This document shows positions 26,979 through 36,832 of a DNA stretch of 64,000 nucleotides, one piece after another; within the stretch, counting starts at the first letter, position 1, and each line of letters starts with the position of its first letter. Both the position numbers and the translations under genes were made by a program. Below the pieces are notes generated by a model that saw only the letters and a list, made by a program, of their open reading frames with translations, had not been told where the DNA came from and ran no database searches. The DNA comes from FEN-1350 sp964643355 (GTDB lineage: Bacteria; Planctomycetota; Phycisphaerae; Sedimentisphaerales; Anaerohalosphaeraceae): the NCBI GenBank assembly GCA_964643355.1, contig CAZXPW010000002.1:1-64000 (forward strand), in the 5' to 3' direction.

Positions 26979-29690
26979 ATGGAAAAGCAAATGACACAAC
27001 CGCCCATTCAACTTCAACCCGGAAAGAAATCCTTTTCCCGCCGAATTCTGAAGGCCATCCTGTTGCTAATCATCCTTGTCGTGGTCCTGCTCGCCCTGGT
27101 CCCGACCCTGATTTCCACCGGAGCGGGAACGGAGGTTGTTCGCTCGCAGTTGGCCAAGGCCCTTGGGGGAACGGTCGAAATGGGGGATCTATCCGTCGGC
27201 TGGCTCTCGGGCCTTAAGGTGGAAAACCTCAAGTTCACCGACCTCCAAAAGGGAACAACCGTCGAAATCCGTCAGGTCCGATCCAAACCCTTGCTGATGT
27301 CGTTGCTCAAAGGCCGGATCGCTCTGGAACAGACGGTTGTCGATCAGCCGCAAGTCCAGCTTACGGTGCAGCCGCCGAAACCTTTGGATGAATCAAAGAA
27401 GTCCGAAAGAGGAAAATCAAAAACCTCTCCCCCTGTGATCCCCTTGGATACCCTGAATCTGGCGGTACAGGATGGCCAGATTGTTCTGAACATGCAATCG
27501 CCCGACAAGCCCAGTCAGCGGGTGGAATTTCAGGGCTTCGCCTCCAAGGTCGATCTGCGCCCTGTCGGCCAGGCCTCGGAGTTTAGCTTGCTGACACAGG
27601 TTGTCCAGCCCGGCCAGCCGACCGCATCGATCAACACACAGGGGGCATTCAAACTCGGCGATTCCGGATGGACCCTCAAGGGTACCAGCGGACAGTTCAA
27701 AGTCGAGATGGACAAGGTCCAGCTCGCCTCCTTCCGCCCGATTTTAGCCATGCTCGGCAAAGACCTGACCGCCGACGGCAAACTCCAGGCCAATATGAAT
27801 ATCGAGATCGCCGACGGTATGCCCCAGAAGGTCAACGCCAAAGCCGAGTTGACGGATTTGTCGCAGGAAGTCGAGGGCAAAAAGATGACCATTCCCCAGC
27901 CGGTCAAGCTCGACGCCCAGCTTACCACGGCCAACCAGAAACTTCTGATTGACAATGTTCAGATCGACTCGTCGTTCTGCCAGGTAAAAGCCAAAGGGAC
28001 GACGGAGGCAATCGACTATGCCGTAACGGCCAAACTGGACCAGACCCAGTCGTTCGCCAAACAATTCGCCGATCTGGGTCCGTGGCAACTGGCCGGGGAC
28101 CTGACCGCTCAGGGGAATGTCCAGCTTGGCAAGGACGCCACGGTTGTCAAGGCCCAGACCCGGGTTGCTCAACTCGTCGTTCGCAAGGACAAGGCCATAA
28201 CACCCGCCACCAATGCCACCGCCGATTTGGGAATCCGGCTTCCCGCCGACCGGAAAACCCTGGCGATCGAGACCTTCAAGCTGGTCAGCGATCCGGCCTC
28301 GGTTGAGATCGCCAAATCCACTATCCCTCTGGCCAAAGATGTCCAGCAGCCCATCGCCATGACGGCGACAGCCACGGCCGACCTGGCCAAGCTCAGACCC
28401 TTCATCGGGCTTGCCGCGGACATGCCCGCCGATCTGCAATGGGGCGGAAAACTCGACAGCCAGATCTCGATAAGCAAAGACAAGGATGTTTTTCATATCC
28501 AGACCGACAAGACCACGATTCGTAACCTGATGATTGTCGAAAAGGACAAAAAACCTTTCGTGCAGGACGCCGTCAAGCTCGTGGCGGATGTCCTGGTGGA
28601 TACCAAAGAAAAGACCATCGCCGCCAAACAATTCAATCTCGAAAGCGCCGCCGGCCAGGCGATCATCCGCGTCACCCAGGCCCAGATCCAACAGAAGGCC
28701 GACAAGATCAACACCCAGATGAACGGCAAGATCGACGCCGAGATCGATTTGGGCGCCGTGCGAGCCATCGCCGCGCCGATGCTTCCGAAGGGACTGGATA
28801 TTTCCGGTCGCCAAAAGACGCAATTGACCTTCGATTCCAAATATCCCACCGACAAACCGGCGCAACTGGCCGCCAATCTGAATCTCCAGCCGACGACCTT
28901 CGGTTTTGACAAACTCTCCTACAACGGCGTCAATGTCGGCCAGACAAAAATCAACCTCCAGGCCAAACAGGGTTTATTGGCCATCTCCCCCTTCCAGGCG
29001 ACCGTCAACTCAGGCACGCTCGATTTTGCCGGACAACTGGACATGAGGACCTCTCCGATGGTTCTGAGTTCCGCTCCCACGATGCCCAAAGTGACCGGTC
29101 TCCAGCTCAATAAAGATTTCGGCCCTATTCTCAGTCAGTTGAATCCGATTTTTCACATTCCAGGTCTCGAGCAGATTACGGCAGATTCGGGTCAGATCAA
29201 AGGAAATCTCAATCTTGCCTGCGACCAAATGGTATTTCCGTTGTCCGGCCAACACAAGCAGGACATCTCCATTTTGGGGACGCTCTCAATCGCGGATATG
29301 TCTCTGACATCCGGCGGCCTTCTCAGCGAGATTTTGAAAGCCGCGGGCCAATCCAGCGCTCAGGCCTTGGCAATCGAACCGACCCAATTCCGCGTACAAA
29401 AAGGAATCGTAAGCTATGACAACATGCAATTGAATGTGGGAAATAACCCCATTAATTTTGCCGGCAAGATCGGTTTTGACGAATCTTTGGATATGACCAT
29501 CACCGGTCCCTGGGCCATCGGAGGCCGTACGGCTCGTGTGGGGAAGGAAACCTCGGGATTCCGCGTTCCGATTCCGCTGGGAGGGACCATTCGCAATCCC
29601 AAACCCGACTTTGGAAAATTAATTCCGGATACGCCAGAGAAAGTCATCGAAGCCCTACCAGGCATTCTGGACCTCATCAAAAAGAAATAA
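26979..29690 (+). CDS. Large AsmA-like membrane-anchored protein
   Basis: A 903-residue protein with one N-terminal transmembrane helix (about residues 26-48) and a long periplasmic beta-rich body. The first part (STGAGTEVVRSQLAKALGGTVEMGDLSVGWLSGLKVENL) is the AsmA N-terminal pattern, and repeated strand segments of the kind D-x-x-x-x-K-G-x-L continue to the end, where RVPIPLGGTIRNPKPDF resembles the AsmA C-terminal domain. AsmA-like proteins of the repeating-beta-groove type move phospholipids between membranes. GAGGA precedes the ATG at 26979. It stands alone after frr. Confidence 0.75.
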   Translation: MEKQMTQPPIQLQPGKKSFSRRILKAILLLIILVVVLLALVPTLISTGAGTEVVRSQLAKALGGTVEMGDLSVGWLSGLKVENLKFTDLQKGTTVEIRQVRSKPLLMSLLKGRIALEQTVVDQPQVQLTVQPPKPLDESKKSERGKSKTSPPVIPLDTLNLAVQDGQIVLNMQSPDKPSQRVEFQGFASKVDLRPVGQASEFSLLTQVVQPGQPTASINTQGAFKLGDSGWTLKGTSGQFKVEMDKVQLASFRPILAMLGKDLTADGKLQANMNIEIADGMPQKVNAKAELTDLSQEVEGKKMTIPQPVKLDAQLTTANQKLLIDNVQIDSSFCQVKAKGTTEAIDYAVTAKLDQTQSFAKQFADLGPWQLAGDLTAQGNVQLGKDATVVKAQTRVAQLVVRKDKAITPATNATADLGIRLPADRKTLAIETFKLVSDPASVEIAKSTIPLAKDVQQPIAMTATATADLAKLRPFIGLAADMPADLQWGGKLDSQISISKDKDVFHIQTDKTTIRNLMIVEKDKKPFVQDAVKLVADVLVDTKEKTIAAKQFNLESAAGQAIIRVTQAQIQQKADKINTQMNGKIDAEIDLGAVRAIAAPMLPKGLDISGRQKTQLTFDSKYPTDKPAQLAANLNLQPTTFGFDKLSYNGVNVGQTKINLQAKQGLLAISPFQATVNSGTLDFAGQLDMRTSPMVLSSAPTMPKVTGLQLNKDFGPILSQLNPIFHIPGLEQITADSGQIKGNLNLACDQMVFPLSGQHKQDISILGTLSIADMSLTSGGLLSEILKAAGQSSAQALAIEPTQFRVQKGIVSYDNMQLNVGNNPINFAGKIGFDESLDMTITGPWAIGGRTARVGKETSGFRVPIPLGGTIRNPKPDFGKLIPDTPEKVIEALPGILDLIKKK

Positions 29691-29721
29691 TCGCCATAGA
29701 TTCAAGAAGCGTGTTTTCCGC

Positions 29722-29749
29722 TTGCCAATCGAGCCGAATACCCTATAAT
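29722..29749 (+). promoter_or_regulatory. Sigma70-type promoter for phosphofructokinase
   Basis: TTGCCA (29722-29727), 16-bp spacer, consensus TATAAT (29744-29749). It lies about 55 bases before the ribosome site. Confidence 0.65.
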
Positions 29750-29808
29750 ACCCATCCGATTCCAACGGGAAAAACGAAAAACGATCGACAGGTTTGAAAG
29801 GTGGTTCC

Positions 29809-31002
29809 ATGGCCAACGCAATCGTCAGCCAATCCGGCGGCCCGACCGGCGTGATCAACGCCTCGCTGGTCGGCGTCATCGAGCAGGTCTGCAAGCAAAA
29901 GCAGATCAACAAACTCTTCGGCGCCGTCCATGCCGTCAAGGGCATCGTCAACGAGCAGTTCATAGACCTTAAAAAGGTCTCCAAGAAGATCCTCGAAGAG
30001 GTCGCCGCGTCGCCTTCTTCCGCCCTGGGATCCAGCCGCGACAAGCCCGACCGGGCCTATTGCGAAAAGATCCTGGGCGTTTTCAAGAAATACGATATCC
30101 GTTACTTCTACTATATCGGCGGAAACGACTCAGCCAACACCTGTTACATCATCGATACGATGGCACGGGAGTCCGGCTATGAACTCCAATCGTTTCATGT
30201 GCCCAAGACCATCGACAACGACTTGCTGGTTACCGATCACTGCCCCGGCTACGGTACCGCCGCCAGGTTTGTCGCTTGTGCCGTCCGCGGCGACGACCTG
30301 GACAACCGGGCTCTGCCCGGCGTCAAGATCGATGTGGTCATGGGCCGGCACGCCGGCTTTCTGACGGCCGCCGCCGCCCTGGCCAAACAACGCGACGACG
30401 ACGGTCCCCACCTGATCTATATTCCCGAGCGGCCGGTTACTATGGATCGGTTTTTGGGGGATGTGGATGGGCTATATAAAAAACATGGACGCTGCGTCAT
30501 CGCCGTCAGCGAGGGCATGTGCGATGTCGATCACAAGACCTGGGCCGAGAAACTCGCCGAAACCGCCGAGCGCGATTCGCATGGAAATGTTCAGCTTTCC
30601 GGTACCGGTGCCCTGGCCGATTTTCTGGCCGGACAGGTCAAGGGCAAGCTCGGCATCAAGCGCGTCCGCGCCGATACCTTCGGATATCTGCAGCGCAGCT
30701 TTGCCGGGCTGCAGTCCGAAGTCGATGTGAAAGAAGCGCGTCGCTGCGGCAGGCAAGCCGTACTGTATTCCATGAAGGAGCAAAACGGATCTGTCGCGAT
30801 CCGTCGGCTCAAGGGTCCCAAATACGCCATCGAACTGTTTCGCACGGAACTTTCCAGCGTGGCCGAAAAAACCAAGAGCATGCCCGACAACTTCATTAAC
30901 AAGGATGGCAATGGCATGACCGACGCCTTTATCAAGTATGCATTGCCTCTGGCGGGGAAGCTTCCACGGACCCAATACCTTGGCAATCTGCCCAGGGTCT
31001 GA
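29809..31002 (+). CDS. Phosphofructokinase, probably pyrophosphate-dependent
   Basis: A 397-residue enzyme of the PFK family, converting fructose 6-phosphate to the 1,6-bisphosphate. The N-terminal phosphate loop is SQSGGPTGVINASL. The donor-site motif is GGNDS (Gly104-Ser108) where ATP enzymes have GGDGS and PPi enzymes usually GGDDS; the catalytic loop is PKTIDND (Lys133), the lysine being typical of PPi use. MGRHAGFL and PERP also match. So PPi is the likely donor, although Asn replaces the first Asp. The ATG follows AGGTGG; a terminator follows. Confidence 0.8.
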   Translation: MANAIVSQSGGPTGVINASLVGVIEQVCKQKQINKLFGAVHAVKGIVNEQFIDLKKVSKKILEEVAASPSSALGSSRDKPDRAYCEKILGVFKKYDIRYFYYIGGNDSANTCYIIDTMARESGYELQSFHVPKTIDNDLLVTDHCPGYGTAARFVACAVRGDDLDNRALPGVKIDVVMGRHAGFLTAAAALAKQRDDDGPHLIYIPERPVTMDRFLGDVDGLYKKHGRCVIAVSEGMCDVDHKTWAEKLAETAERDSHGNVQLSGTGALADFLAGQVKGKLGIKRVRADTFGYLQRSFAGLQSEVDVKEARRCGRQAVLYSMKEQNGSVAIRRLKGPKYAIELFRTELSSVAEKTKSMPDNFINKDGNGMTDAFIKYALPLAGKLPRTQYLGNLPRV

Positions 31003-31030
31003 ATCGGCGGGTCAAGATCTGGTCAGTTTC

Positions 31031-31062
31031 AAAGCCCCTGCAGGGATGCGGGGGCTTTTTTT
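31031..31062 (+). terminator. Rho-independent terminator after phosphofructokinase
   Basis: GC-rich stem (31031-31042 with 31047-31057, loop GGGA) followed by a run of seven T. It overlaps the stop codon of the convergent glycosidase-like gene. Confidence 0.85.
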
Positions 31063-33463
31063 ATGGAAGCACCAGAACCGCGACATCCTCCGGCCCCAGA
31101 GACAGCGACGCCTTTCCTTCTTCCCAGCGAACTTCGGTCTGGCGAACAAGTTCCTGTGAGAGGCCCGTGGCAGCGGCTTTCGTGAGAGTCACTTGTCGAG
31201 TTTCGCGGCTGTCATTGAAGACCGTCAGAAAGGTCTCGCCGAACCGTTCCACATAGACCTGTGGATCGGAAGATCGAACCTGCGTGATCGGTTCCCATCC
31301 GGCCTCGGCCACCTTCCGGCACAATGGAATGTACTTACGAAATAGATCGCGGTCTCGCTCATAGAGTTCCGGCCGCGAAAAATAATGGCCCTGAGAGGCA
31401 TTGTGGCTGAAAAATCCCGGAAACATTCCATAGGCCAAGGCTCGCTTCATATAGAGCTCAACCTTGTCTTTTGGGAAATCCTCGAAGACGGTATTCATCA
31501 AGAAACAAAACGGCTTTTTCCCGCAGATCGCCCGCCGATACAGCAAATCGCCATCGGACATCGGCCGCCAGGTCTTACCGGGATTCCAATCGGTCTCGGT
31601 CCCCATCACATCCAGATACGGGGCCAGCCAGCACAGCCGGTCCGGCGTAGCGTTGGCCATCATCAAATGGCCGTCTTTGTGGACATCCTCGGCGATCGCT
31701 CGCACATACTCCTGCGCGATCAGCCCGCGGAAGATCGCGGGTTTGCGACTGTCCAGCGAAAAGACCAGAGGCGTATTGGCCGCGGCGAAATGATCGCGGC
31801 GGAAATTCAGTTCGTCGGTCACATACCCTTCGCTGGAGTCGATGTACTCGCCGTCCAGATCGGCTTTGCGCTGCGGGCCGTACAGGTCTTGGCGAATCTT
31901 CGCGTTCCATTTGTTCGTAAAGTCCGTGACCTCGCCGGCGATCCCCGGCATCGAGTTGATACTCCACACCGTCCCGTTGCACCACGGCTGATCCTGCATC
32001 ATCGCCGTGAACCGGCCGTTTTCGTCGTGGTAGCCGCTGGTCAGCAGCGCTTTGGCTATCGGGTCGTTCTTCTCTTCGGCCAGTCGTCTGGCCTGGGCCA
32101 GCGCCGTACCAATCGTCCGCGGCATCTCCTTCGGCATCGACATCCACCAGGTCATCGGTTCGGTGTAGCGGAAGGTCAGAATGTCGTGCTGGTCGTCCCA
32201 GCCGGTCTCGTCGGTGCCTTCTTTGAACCGAAAACCAAAGTCCTCCCATTGCGGCACCTTGCTGATCCTGGCAAAAGGCATCCATAGACCCTGTTTTTGG
32301 ATACGCCGCTCAAAACTTGCAGGAAACAAAGTGTAATACCGATGCAGTGCCGAGCGGAACCCTCCCTCGGCATCGAATGAGAACCGACATAACCGTATCT
32401 CGGCCGATTTCTTCTCAGGCGTAAACCCGATATCAAACGCCAAAAACAACTCCTGCGTATCGGCATTGTATCCGACTCGATAAAACGCCGGAATCCGCAT
32501 GTCGATTCCCAGCCCCAATCCCTGCCCGCGCCCGGCTACCGCCGCGAACGGATACCGCGACAGTCGCCCGTTGGCCCCGGCCGCAAATCGCCTCGCGTCG
32601 AGATATTCCCGCCCCTTCTCCACTGCCTCCGACCGCCGCGGATCGGCCAGCCACACGCAATCGTTTCGGGACACTGTCGCCGTATAGACCAGTGTAATCG
32701 CCCGATCCGTTCCCGTAGTATCCGTCAGCGTCACATCCGTTATCATCGAACCCTTGACGGCCTTTTCGTCTGACTTCAACCGCAGCCCCAGCGCCTCCTG
32801 ATCGATCGCCACATAATCGCCTTCCACGGCGACATCCCGCACGAGGAATCCTTCCCTCCCCGAGATCGCGGGCGTCACCGCCACGCCGTCAAACGAGGCC
32901 ACCCCCTCAGGCGCCTCGATCGATCGCAGCGATGCGCCGCGAAACCATGCCTTACCCGTGTGCGACCGCAGCAGCAGATGAAATGAGACGGTCTTGATCG
33001 GCTTTTCAGGATACACGATCACCTTGGCCGGTGCCCAATCGTGTGTCCCGACAGGAAAGGAATCGACCTGCCCCCATAACGGCGTGCCGTCGGTATAGAT
33101 CAGATCCAGGTACAGGGAGTAATCGCTGTTCCGATTGCCGCCCACTCCTTCGGCCTTGCTTGCCGCTTCCGCGATCAACGGCTCGGCTCGAGTCTGGTTT
33201 AGCGTGATTGTCTGCGATGCGCCTCGCTGGACACCCGCATCGTCGCCGTTGTCGCAGACAAACGCGTCGCCTTCCCGCACAAAACCCTTTTGCCACGCCA
33301 CCCAACCGTCATCCTTTAAGAGGTTCGGGCCCGCCGGTGCGCCTCCGAGGGCCTTTTTAACAACAACCCCATCCAGTTGTACGGCGGGTTTATCGTCCTT
33401 TGCGGTCTCCGATGCGCCCGCCGCCAGCCCGATCGACATTACGCTTAGTAACAGACAGACCAT
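31061..33463 (-). CDS. Exported glycosidase-like protein of unknown family
   Basis: An 800-residue exported protein (signal LLLSVMSIGLAAGASE) not assigned to a named family. An N-terminal beta-sandwich-like half (carbohydrate-binding flavour: DYSLYLDLIYTDGTPLWGQ) precedes what looks like a TIM-barrel hydrolase. There, KADLDGEYIDSSEGYVTDE and DVMGTETDWNPGK carry acidic residues at strand ends as in retaining glycosidases, and the C-terminal 80 residues look like an antiparallel beta domain. The ATG at 33463 follows AAGGAG. It lies 36 bases downstream of an alpha-galactosidase-like gene and is probably co-expressed, which suggests action on the same glycan. Confidence 0.6.
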   Translation of the reverse strand: MVCLLLSVMSIGLAAGASETAKDDKPAVQLDGVVVKKALGGAPAGPNLLKDDGWVAWQKGFVREGDAFVCDNGDDAGVQRGASQTITLNQTRAEPLIAEAASKAEGVGGNRNSDYSLYLDLIYTDGTPLWGQVDSFPVGTHDWAPAKVIVYPEKPIKTVSFHLLLRSHTGKAWFRGASLRSIEAPEGVASFDGVAVTPAISGREGFLVRDVAVEGDYVAIDQEALGLRLKSDEKAVKGSMITDVTLTDTTGTDRAITLVYTATVSRNDCVWLADPRRSEAVEKGREYLDARRFAAGANGRLSRYPFAAVAGRGQGLGLGIDMRIPAFYRVGYNADTQELFLAFDIGFTPEKKSAEIRLCRFSFDAEGGFRSALHRYYTLFPASFERRIQKQGLWMPFARISKVPQWEDFGFRFKEGTDETGWDDQHDILTFRYTEPMTWWMSMPKEMPRTIGTALAQARRLAEEKNDPIAKALLTSGYHDENGRFTAMMQDQPWCNGTVWSINSMPGIAGEVTDFTNKWNAKIRQDLYGPQRKADLDGEYIDSSEGYVTDELNFRRDHFAAANTPLVFSLDSRKPAIFRGLIAQEYVRAIAEDVHKDGHLMMANATPDRLCWLAPYLDVMGTETDWNPGKTWRPMSDGDLLYRRAICGKKPFCFLMNTVFEDFPKDKVELYMKRALAYGMFPGFFSHNASQGHYFSRPELYERDRDLFRKYIPLCRKVAEAGWEPITQVRSSDPQVYVERFGETFLTVFNDSRETRQVTLTKAAATGLSQELVRQTEVRWEEGKASLSLGPEDVAVLVLP

Positions 33464-33499
33464 GTCTATCTCCTTATGCTGCAAGTCAAATCCCGCCGC

Positions 33500-35722
33500 C
33501 TACTCAATCACAAACCAGGTTACGCTTTGTGCCGGCATTTCGACGGGGATCTCGATGCGATATTCGCGATCGAGCCGATAGATCTTGCCGTTTTCCTCTT
33601 CGTGACGGATCGTCGCCGTCTCTGAGAGGCCCGTATAATAGAGCGGCAACACCAACTTCCGCTGAACGGCCTCGGCCAGAGGATTGTACACAACAGCCAA
33701 TCCTTTGGTCGCCAGGTGCGGATTGACATGCATCATGCAGTCGATGTCGCGGCCGTCGGCCCGCCGGACATGGATGATATCCGAATCGAGAATTGGCCGG
33801 TATTTCGTGTAGAAATCCACCCACTTCTTGACGACGGCCTTTGTCTCCGGCGCATCGAACAGTCGCGGCCCCCGGTAGCAGGCCTGTACCCCACAACCGA
33901 AATTGTTCGCCAGGTGTGCGCCGTAGGCGTCCAGGTGATCCTTCAGCGGCTCGATCGTCGCCGCCGCGCCGCCGCCGTGGTACTCCGTCAGCGGCACGAA
34001 CATCCAGCCCATGCTCGGCGTCTTTTCCCAGGTGCCGTCGAAGATATTCTGACGCCCATGGAGGATCTGCTGATCCCGCGGCAAGGACCAGTTGGTCTCG
34101 CGATACCCCATCCCCGTCTTATTGGTGCCGCTGAGGAAATAATAATCCGGCACATTCAGATAGATCCCCCGCCCTCGGCACCAGCGATAAAACTGCGTGA
34201 TCGTCTGCCACTGCCGATACTGCGAATCCTCCAGCCCCGCATGGCCCGGGTGCGTCGTCGAGGCGCACACATCGCCCGGATACGAGCCATCGTGTTCCAG
34301 GAGATCGAATCCCGTCTTCTCGTAGAAGGCGTACAGCTTGCGGAAATAGTCCTGTCCCCAGACGCTGCCGATACACGGCGAATTATCGAAGGCCGCAAAT
34401 CCCCCGGGCTTTCCCGTCGCCGGATTGACCACATCGTTTTCGTCGTTGATCCGCCGCGAGGCCAGCAGCGAGTAGCCGCCGAGTTCAATCCCCTTGCTGT
34501 GCGCATACTCGACCAGTTCACGAATCTGGGAAAGGTAGTCGGGACTTTCGTTTTCGATGTTGAATCCGCTGCCGAAAGTCAGAATGACCATCTCAAAACC
34601 GACTTCGGCGCACTGATCGACCGCCAGCCGAACCGCCTTGGGATCGGCGCTGCGGACATGCATCAGGATCGGATTCTCCATCGCCCACGGCGCGATCGTC
34701 CGATACATCCGCCGAACCGCCAGTCCTTTCCGCTCCCGGTCGGTGCTGTCGTGAATCAATTCGAATGTCCGAAAGGTCTCAAAACTCTCGCCTGCGGCGA
34801 TCGTAATCCCGGGTCCCAGCGGCGGTCGCGTCTCCAGCAGGCATGGCGTCTGCAGCCGATAATTCACCTGCGTCTGATACTGAGGATCCGGGACCCAGAA
34901 TACCGCCTTATTGGCCCCGTCGGCCTCCATGCCCAAAAAGGCGTACTCCGTTTCCACATGCAGGTTCGGATACAGCCAGCCCTTCGGGGACTCCACAGGC
35001 GAGCCGCTCTCGACCACGGCCAACACTTCGCTGGTGAAACGGTCCAACCGAATCGGTTTGTCACTGTCATTTTGGATGCGGAGCCACTTGCTCAGCAGCG
35101 GAATCCCGTCGAAGAGTTCGTAATGCACAAATACCCGCAAACCTTTCAAACCTTCGCCCGGTGCCCGATACTCCATTACCGCTGACACCCCCGGTGGCGG
35201 CCATGTGGCTTCGGGGCTGTAGCGCTTTCGCTTCCACGCCATCCGTTCCTGCGTGGCTCCAAAAGTGACGCCGACAAACTGGAACGCCGCCGGATCGGCC
35301 GTCATCTTGTTCAGCCACTCCGGCAGCAGATACGCATAGTCCGGCTGGCCCAGCAACCCGCCAACGGCGTATTCCTTCTTGTCGATCGTCAGTCGCGCTT
35401 CGGGCTTGACCCCGCGCAACATCGACTGTCCCGTCATCAGGTTGTCAAAGCCCACCGTCGCCGCATTCGGCTGTCTGCGAAACACCCGTCGTACAAGGCC
35501 GTTACTCAGCACAAACTCCCCCGGCGTTTTCGTGCTATACACCATGGCCCTGAACTTCCCTTTGGCCAAAAGCCAGTCCTCTGGTGGAACCGGCGGATAG
35601 GAGGGTTCAAGGGAGGGAATCTTCCTCATCGTTTCCGGTAGGGTTTGTTCCGCGGCGCCAACCCCGCAAATCCATGACAACAACACGATCACCGCCAGGA
35701 TGATCCGAAGATGTCCGGCCAT
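33500..35722 (-). CDS. Exported alpha-galactosidase-like glycoside hydrolase
   Basis: A 740-residue exported protein (signal MAGHLRIILAVIVLLSWICGVGAAE). The N-terminal 300 residues are a supersandwich of the type seen in GH36/GH97 relatives. The centre is a TIM barrel with EMVILTFGSGFNIENES, the likely nucleophile loop GFDLLEHDGSYPGD and the later GWMFVPLTEYHGGG. The C-terminus is a small beta domain. The clan resembles GH36/GH27 but a precise family is uncertain. It heads a leftward two-gene unit with the 31-33 kb protein. Confidence 0.6.
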   Translation of the reverse strand: MAGHLRIILAVIVLLSWICGVGAAEQTLPETMRKIPSLEPSYPPVPPEDWLLAKGKFRAMVYSTKTPGEFVLSNGLVRRVFRRQPNAATVGFDNLMTGQSMLRGVKPEARLTIDKKEYAVGGLLGQPDYAYLLPEWLNKMTADPAAFQFVGVTFGATQERMAWKRKRYSPEATWPPPGVSAVMEYRAPGEGLKGLRVFVHYELFDGIPLLSKWLRIQNDSDKPIRLDRFTSEVLAVVESGSPVESPKGWLYPNLHVETEYAFLGMEADGANKAVFWVPDPQYQTQVNYRLQTPCLLETRPPLGPGITIAAGESFETFRTFELIHDSTDRERKGLAVRRMYRTIAPWAMENPILMHVRSADPKAVRLAVDQCAEVGFEMVILTFGSGFNIENESPDYLSQIRELVEYAHSKGIELGGYSLLASRRINDENDVVNPATGKPGGFAAFDNSPCIGSVWGQDYFRKLYAFYEKTGFDLLEHDGSYPGDVCASTTHPGHAGLEDSQYRQWQTITQFYRWCRGRGIYLNVPDYYFLSGTNKTGMGYRETNWSLPRDQQILHGRQNIFDGTWEKTPSMGWMFVPLTEYHGGGAAATIEPLKDHLDAYGAHLANNFGCGVQACYRGPRLFDAPETKAVVKKWVDFYTKYRPILDSDIIHVRRADGRDIDCMMHVNPHLATKGLAVVYNPLAEAVQRKLVLPLYYTGLSETATIRHEEENGKIYRLDREYRIEIPVEMPAQSVTWFVIE

Positions 35723-35764
35723 TTTTTATCCTCCGAAAAAGGGGGTGCAATGAAAGATCGGATG

Positions 35765-36688
35765 TCAGTTGAACAGCGCCTCGACGAACCCGTCCGGGTC
35801 GAACTCGGCGATGTCTTCCGGCTTTTCCCCGAGGCCCACAAACTTGACCGGGATGTTGAGCATCTCGCGGATGGCGATCACGATGCCGCCGCGGGCCGTG
35901 CCGTCGAGCTTGGCCAGAAATATCCCCGTTACCTGGATCACCTCGGTGAAGACCTTCGCCTGCATGATCGCATTTTGCCCCGTCGTCCCGTCGATCACGA
36001 GGATCACCTCGTGCGGCCCGCCGGGGATCTTCTTGGCCACCACGCTGCGGATCTTGCCCAGCTCGTCCATCAGGTGCTTTTGCGTGTGCAGCCGTCCGGC
36101 CGTGTCGAGGATCACGAAGTCCGCCCCCCGCGCCACCGCCGCCTCGCAGGCGTCATAGGCCACCGCCGCCGGGTCCGATCCGCTCTTGTGCTTGACGATC
36201 TGCACGCCGATCCGTTCGGCCCAGATCGTCAGTTGCTCGACGGCCGCGGCGCGGAAGGTGTCGCACGCGGCCACGATGACCTTCTTGCCGCCCTGGCTGA
36301 GGGTATAGGCCAGCTTGGCGATGCTGGTGGTCTTGCCCGAACCGTTGATCCCCGCCACCAGGATCGCCGTCGGCCCGGAGGCCGCAACATTGAGCTTGCG
36401 GTCCTGCGGCGGCCAATAACCCCGGATCTTGTCCTTCAGGAATGGAATCACATCCTCGCTGGCGCTGATCTGGCGGTCCTTCCACCCGGCCCGTAGGTCC
36501 TCGATCAGCCGCTGCGTAGTCTCCACGCCGATGTCGTCGCGGATCAGCGTCTCTTCCAGCTCCGTCAAAAGCTGCTCGTCGATCTTCCGCCCCAGCGTCA
36601 GGATCGACGATAAGCTCGACCGGATCCGGCTCCGCGTCTTGTCTAACCGATCCTTGATATACTGTACGGTCTTGCTGAATAATCCCAT
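35765..36688 (-). CDS. ftsY: Signal recognition particle receptor FtsY
   Basis: A 307-residue FtsY made of essentially just the NG GTPase domain. It starts at MGLFSKTVQYIKDRLDKTRS, with no acidic A-domain. GTPase motifs: GINGSGKTTSIAKLA (G1), DTFRAAAVEQL, LDTAGRLHTQKHLMDEL (G3) and the C-terminal GLGEKPEDIAEFDPDGF. It docks SRP-ribosome complexes at the membrane. A longer in-frame start at 36751 adds residues with no family similarity and is rejected. Confidence 0.95.
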   Translation of the reverse strand: MGLFSKTVQYIKDRLDKTRSRIRSSLSSILTLGRKIDEQLLTELEETLIRDDIGVETTQRLIEDLRAGWKDRQISASEDVIPFLKDKIRGYWPPQDRKLNVAASGPTAILVAGINGSGKTTSIAKLAYTLSQGGKKVIVAACDTFRAAAVEQLTIWAERIGVQIVKHKSGSDPAAVAYDACEAAVARGADFVILDTAGRLHTQKHLMDELGKIRSVVAKKIPGGPHEVILVIDGTTGQNAIMQAKVFTEVIQVTGIFLAKLDGTARGGIVIAIREMLNIPVKFVGLGEKPEDIAEFDPDGFVEALFN

Positions 36689-36832
36689 GGTCTCTCCAAA
36701 GTTGTCCGATTGTCCGCCCCAAAGTATCCCCCAATTTCCCCCCGAAAGCAAGTCTCCGCCCCCGATTTCCCGTGAGGGATTTATATCTGAAATTCCCGTT
36801 ATGGATTCTGAGGAACCAACAAACCGCAGTTC

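Noticed and set aside
33716..35185. Open frame of 489 codons opposite the alpha-galactosidase-like gene
   Set aside because: Shadow frame; arginine- and proline-rich composition expected from reverse reading.
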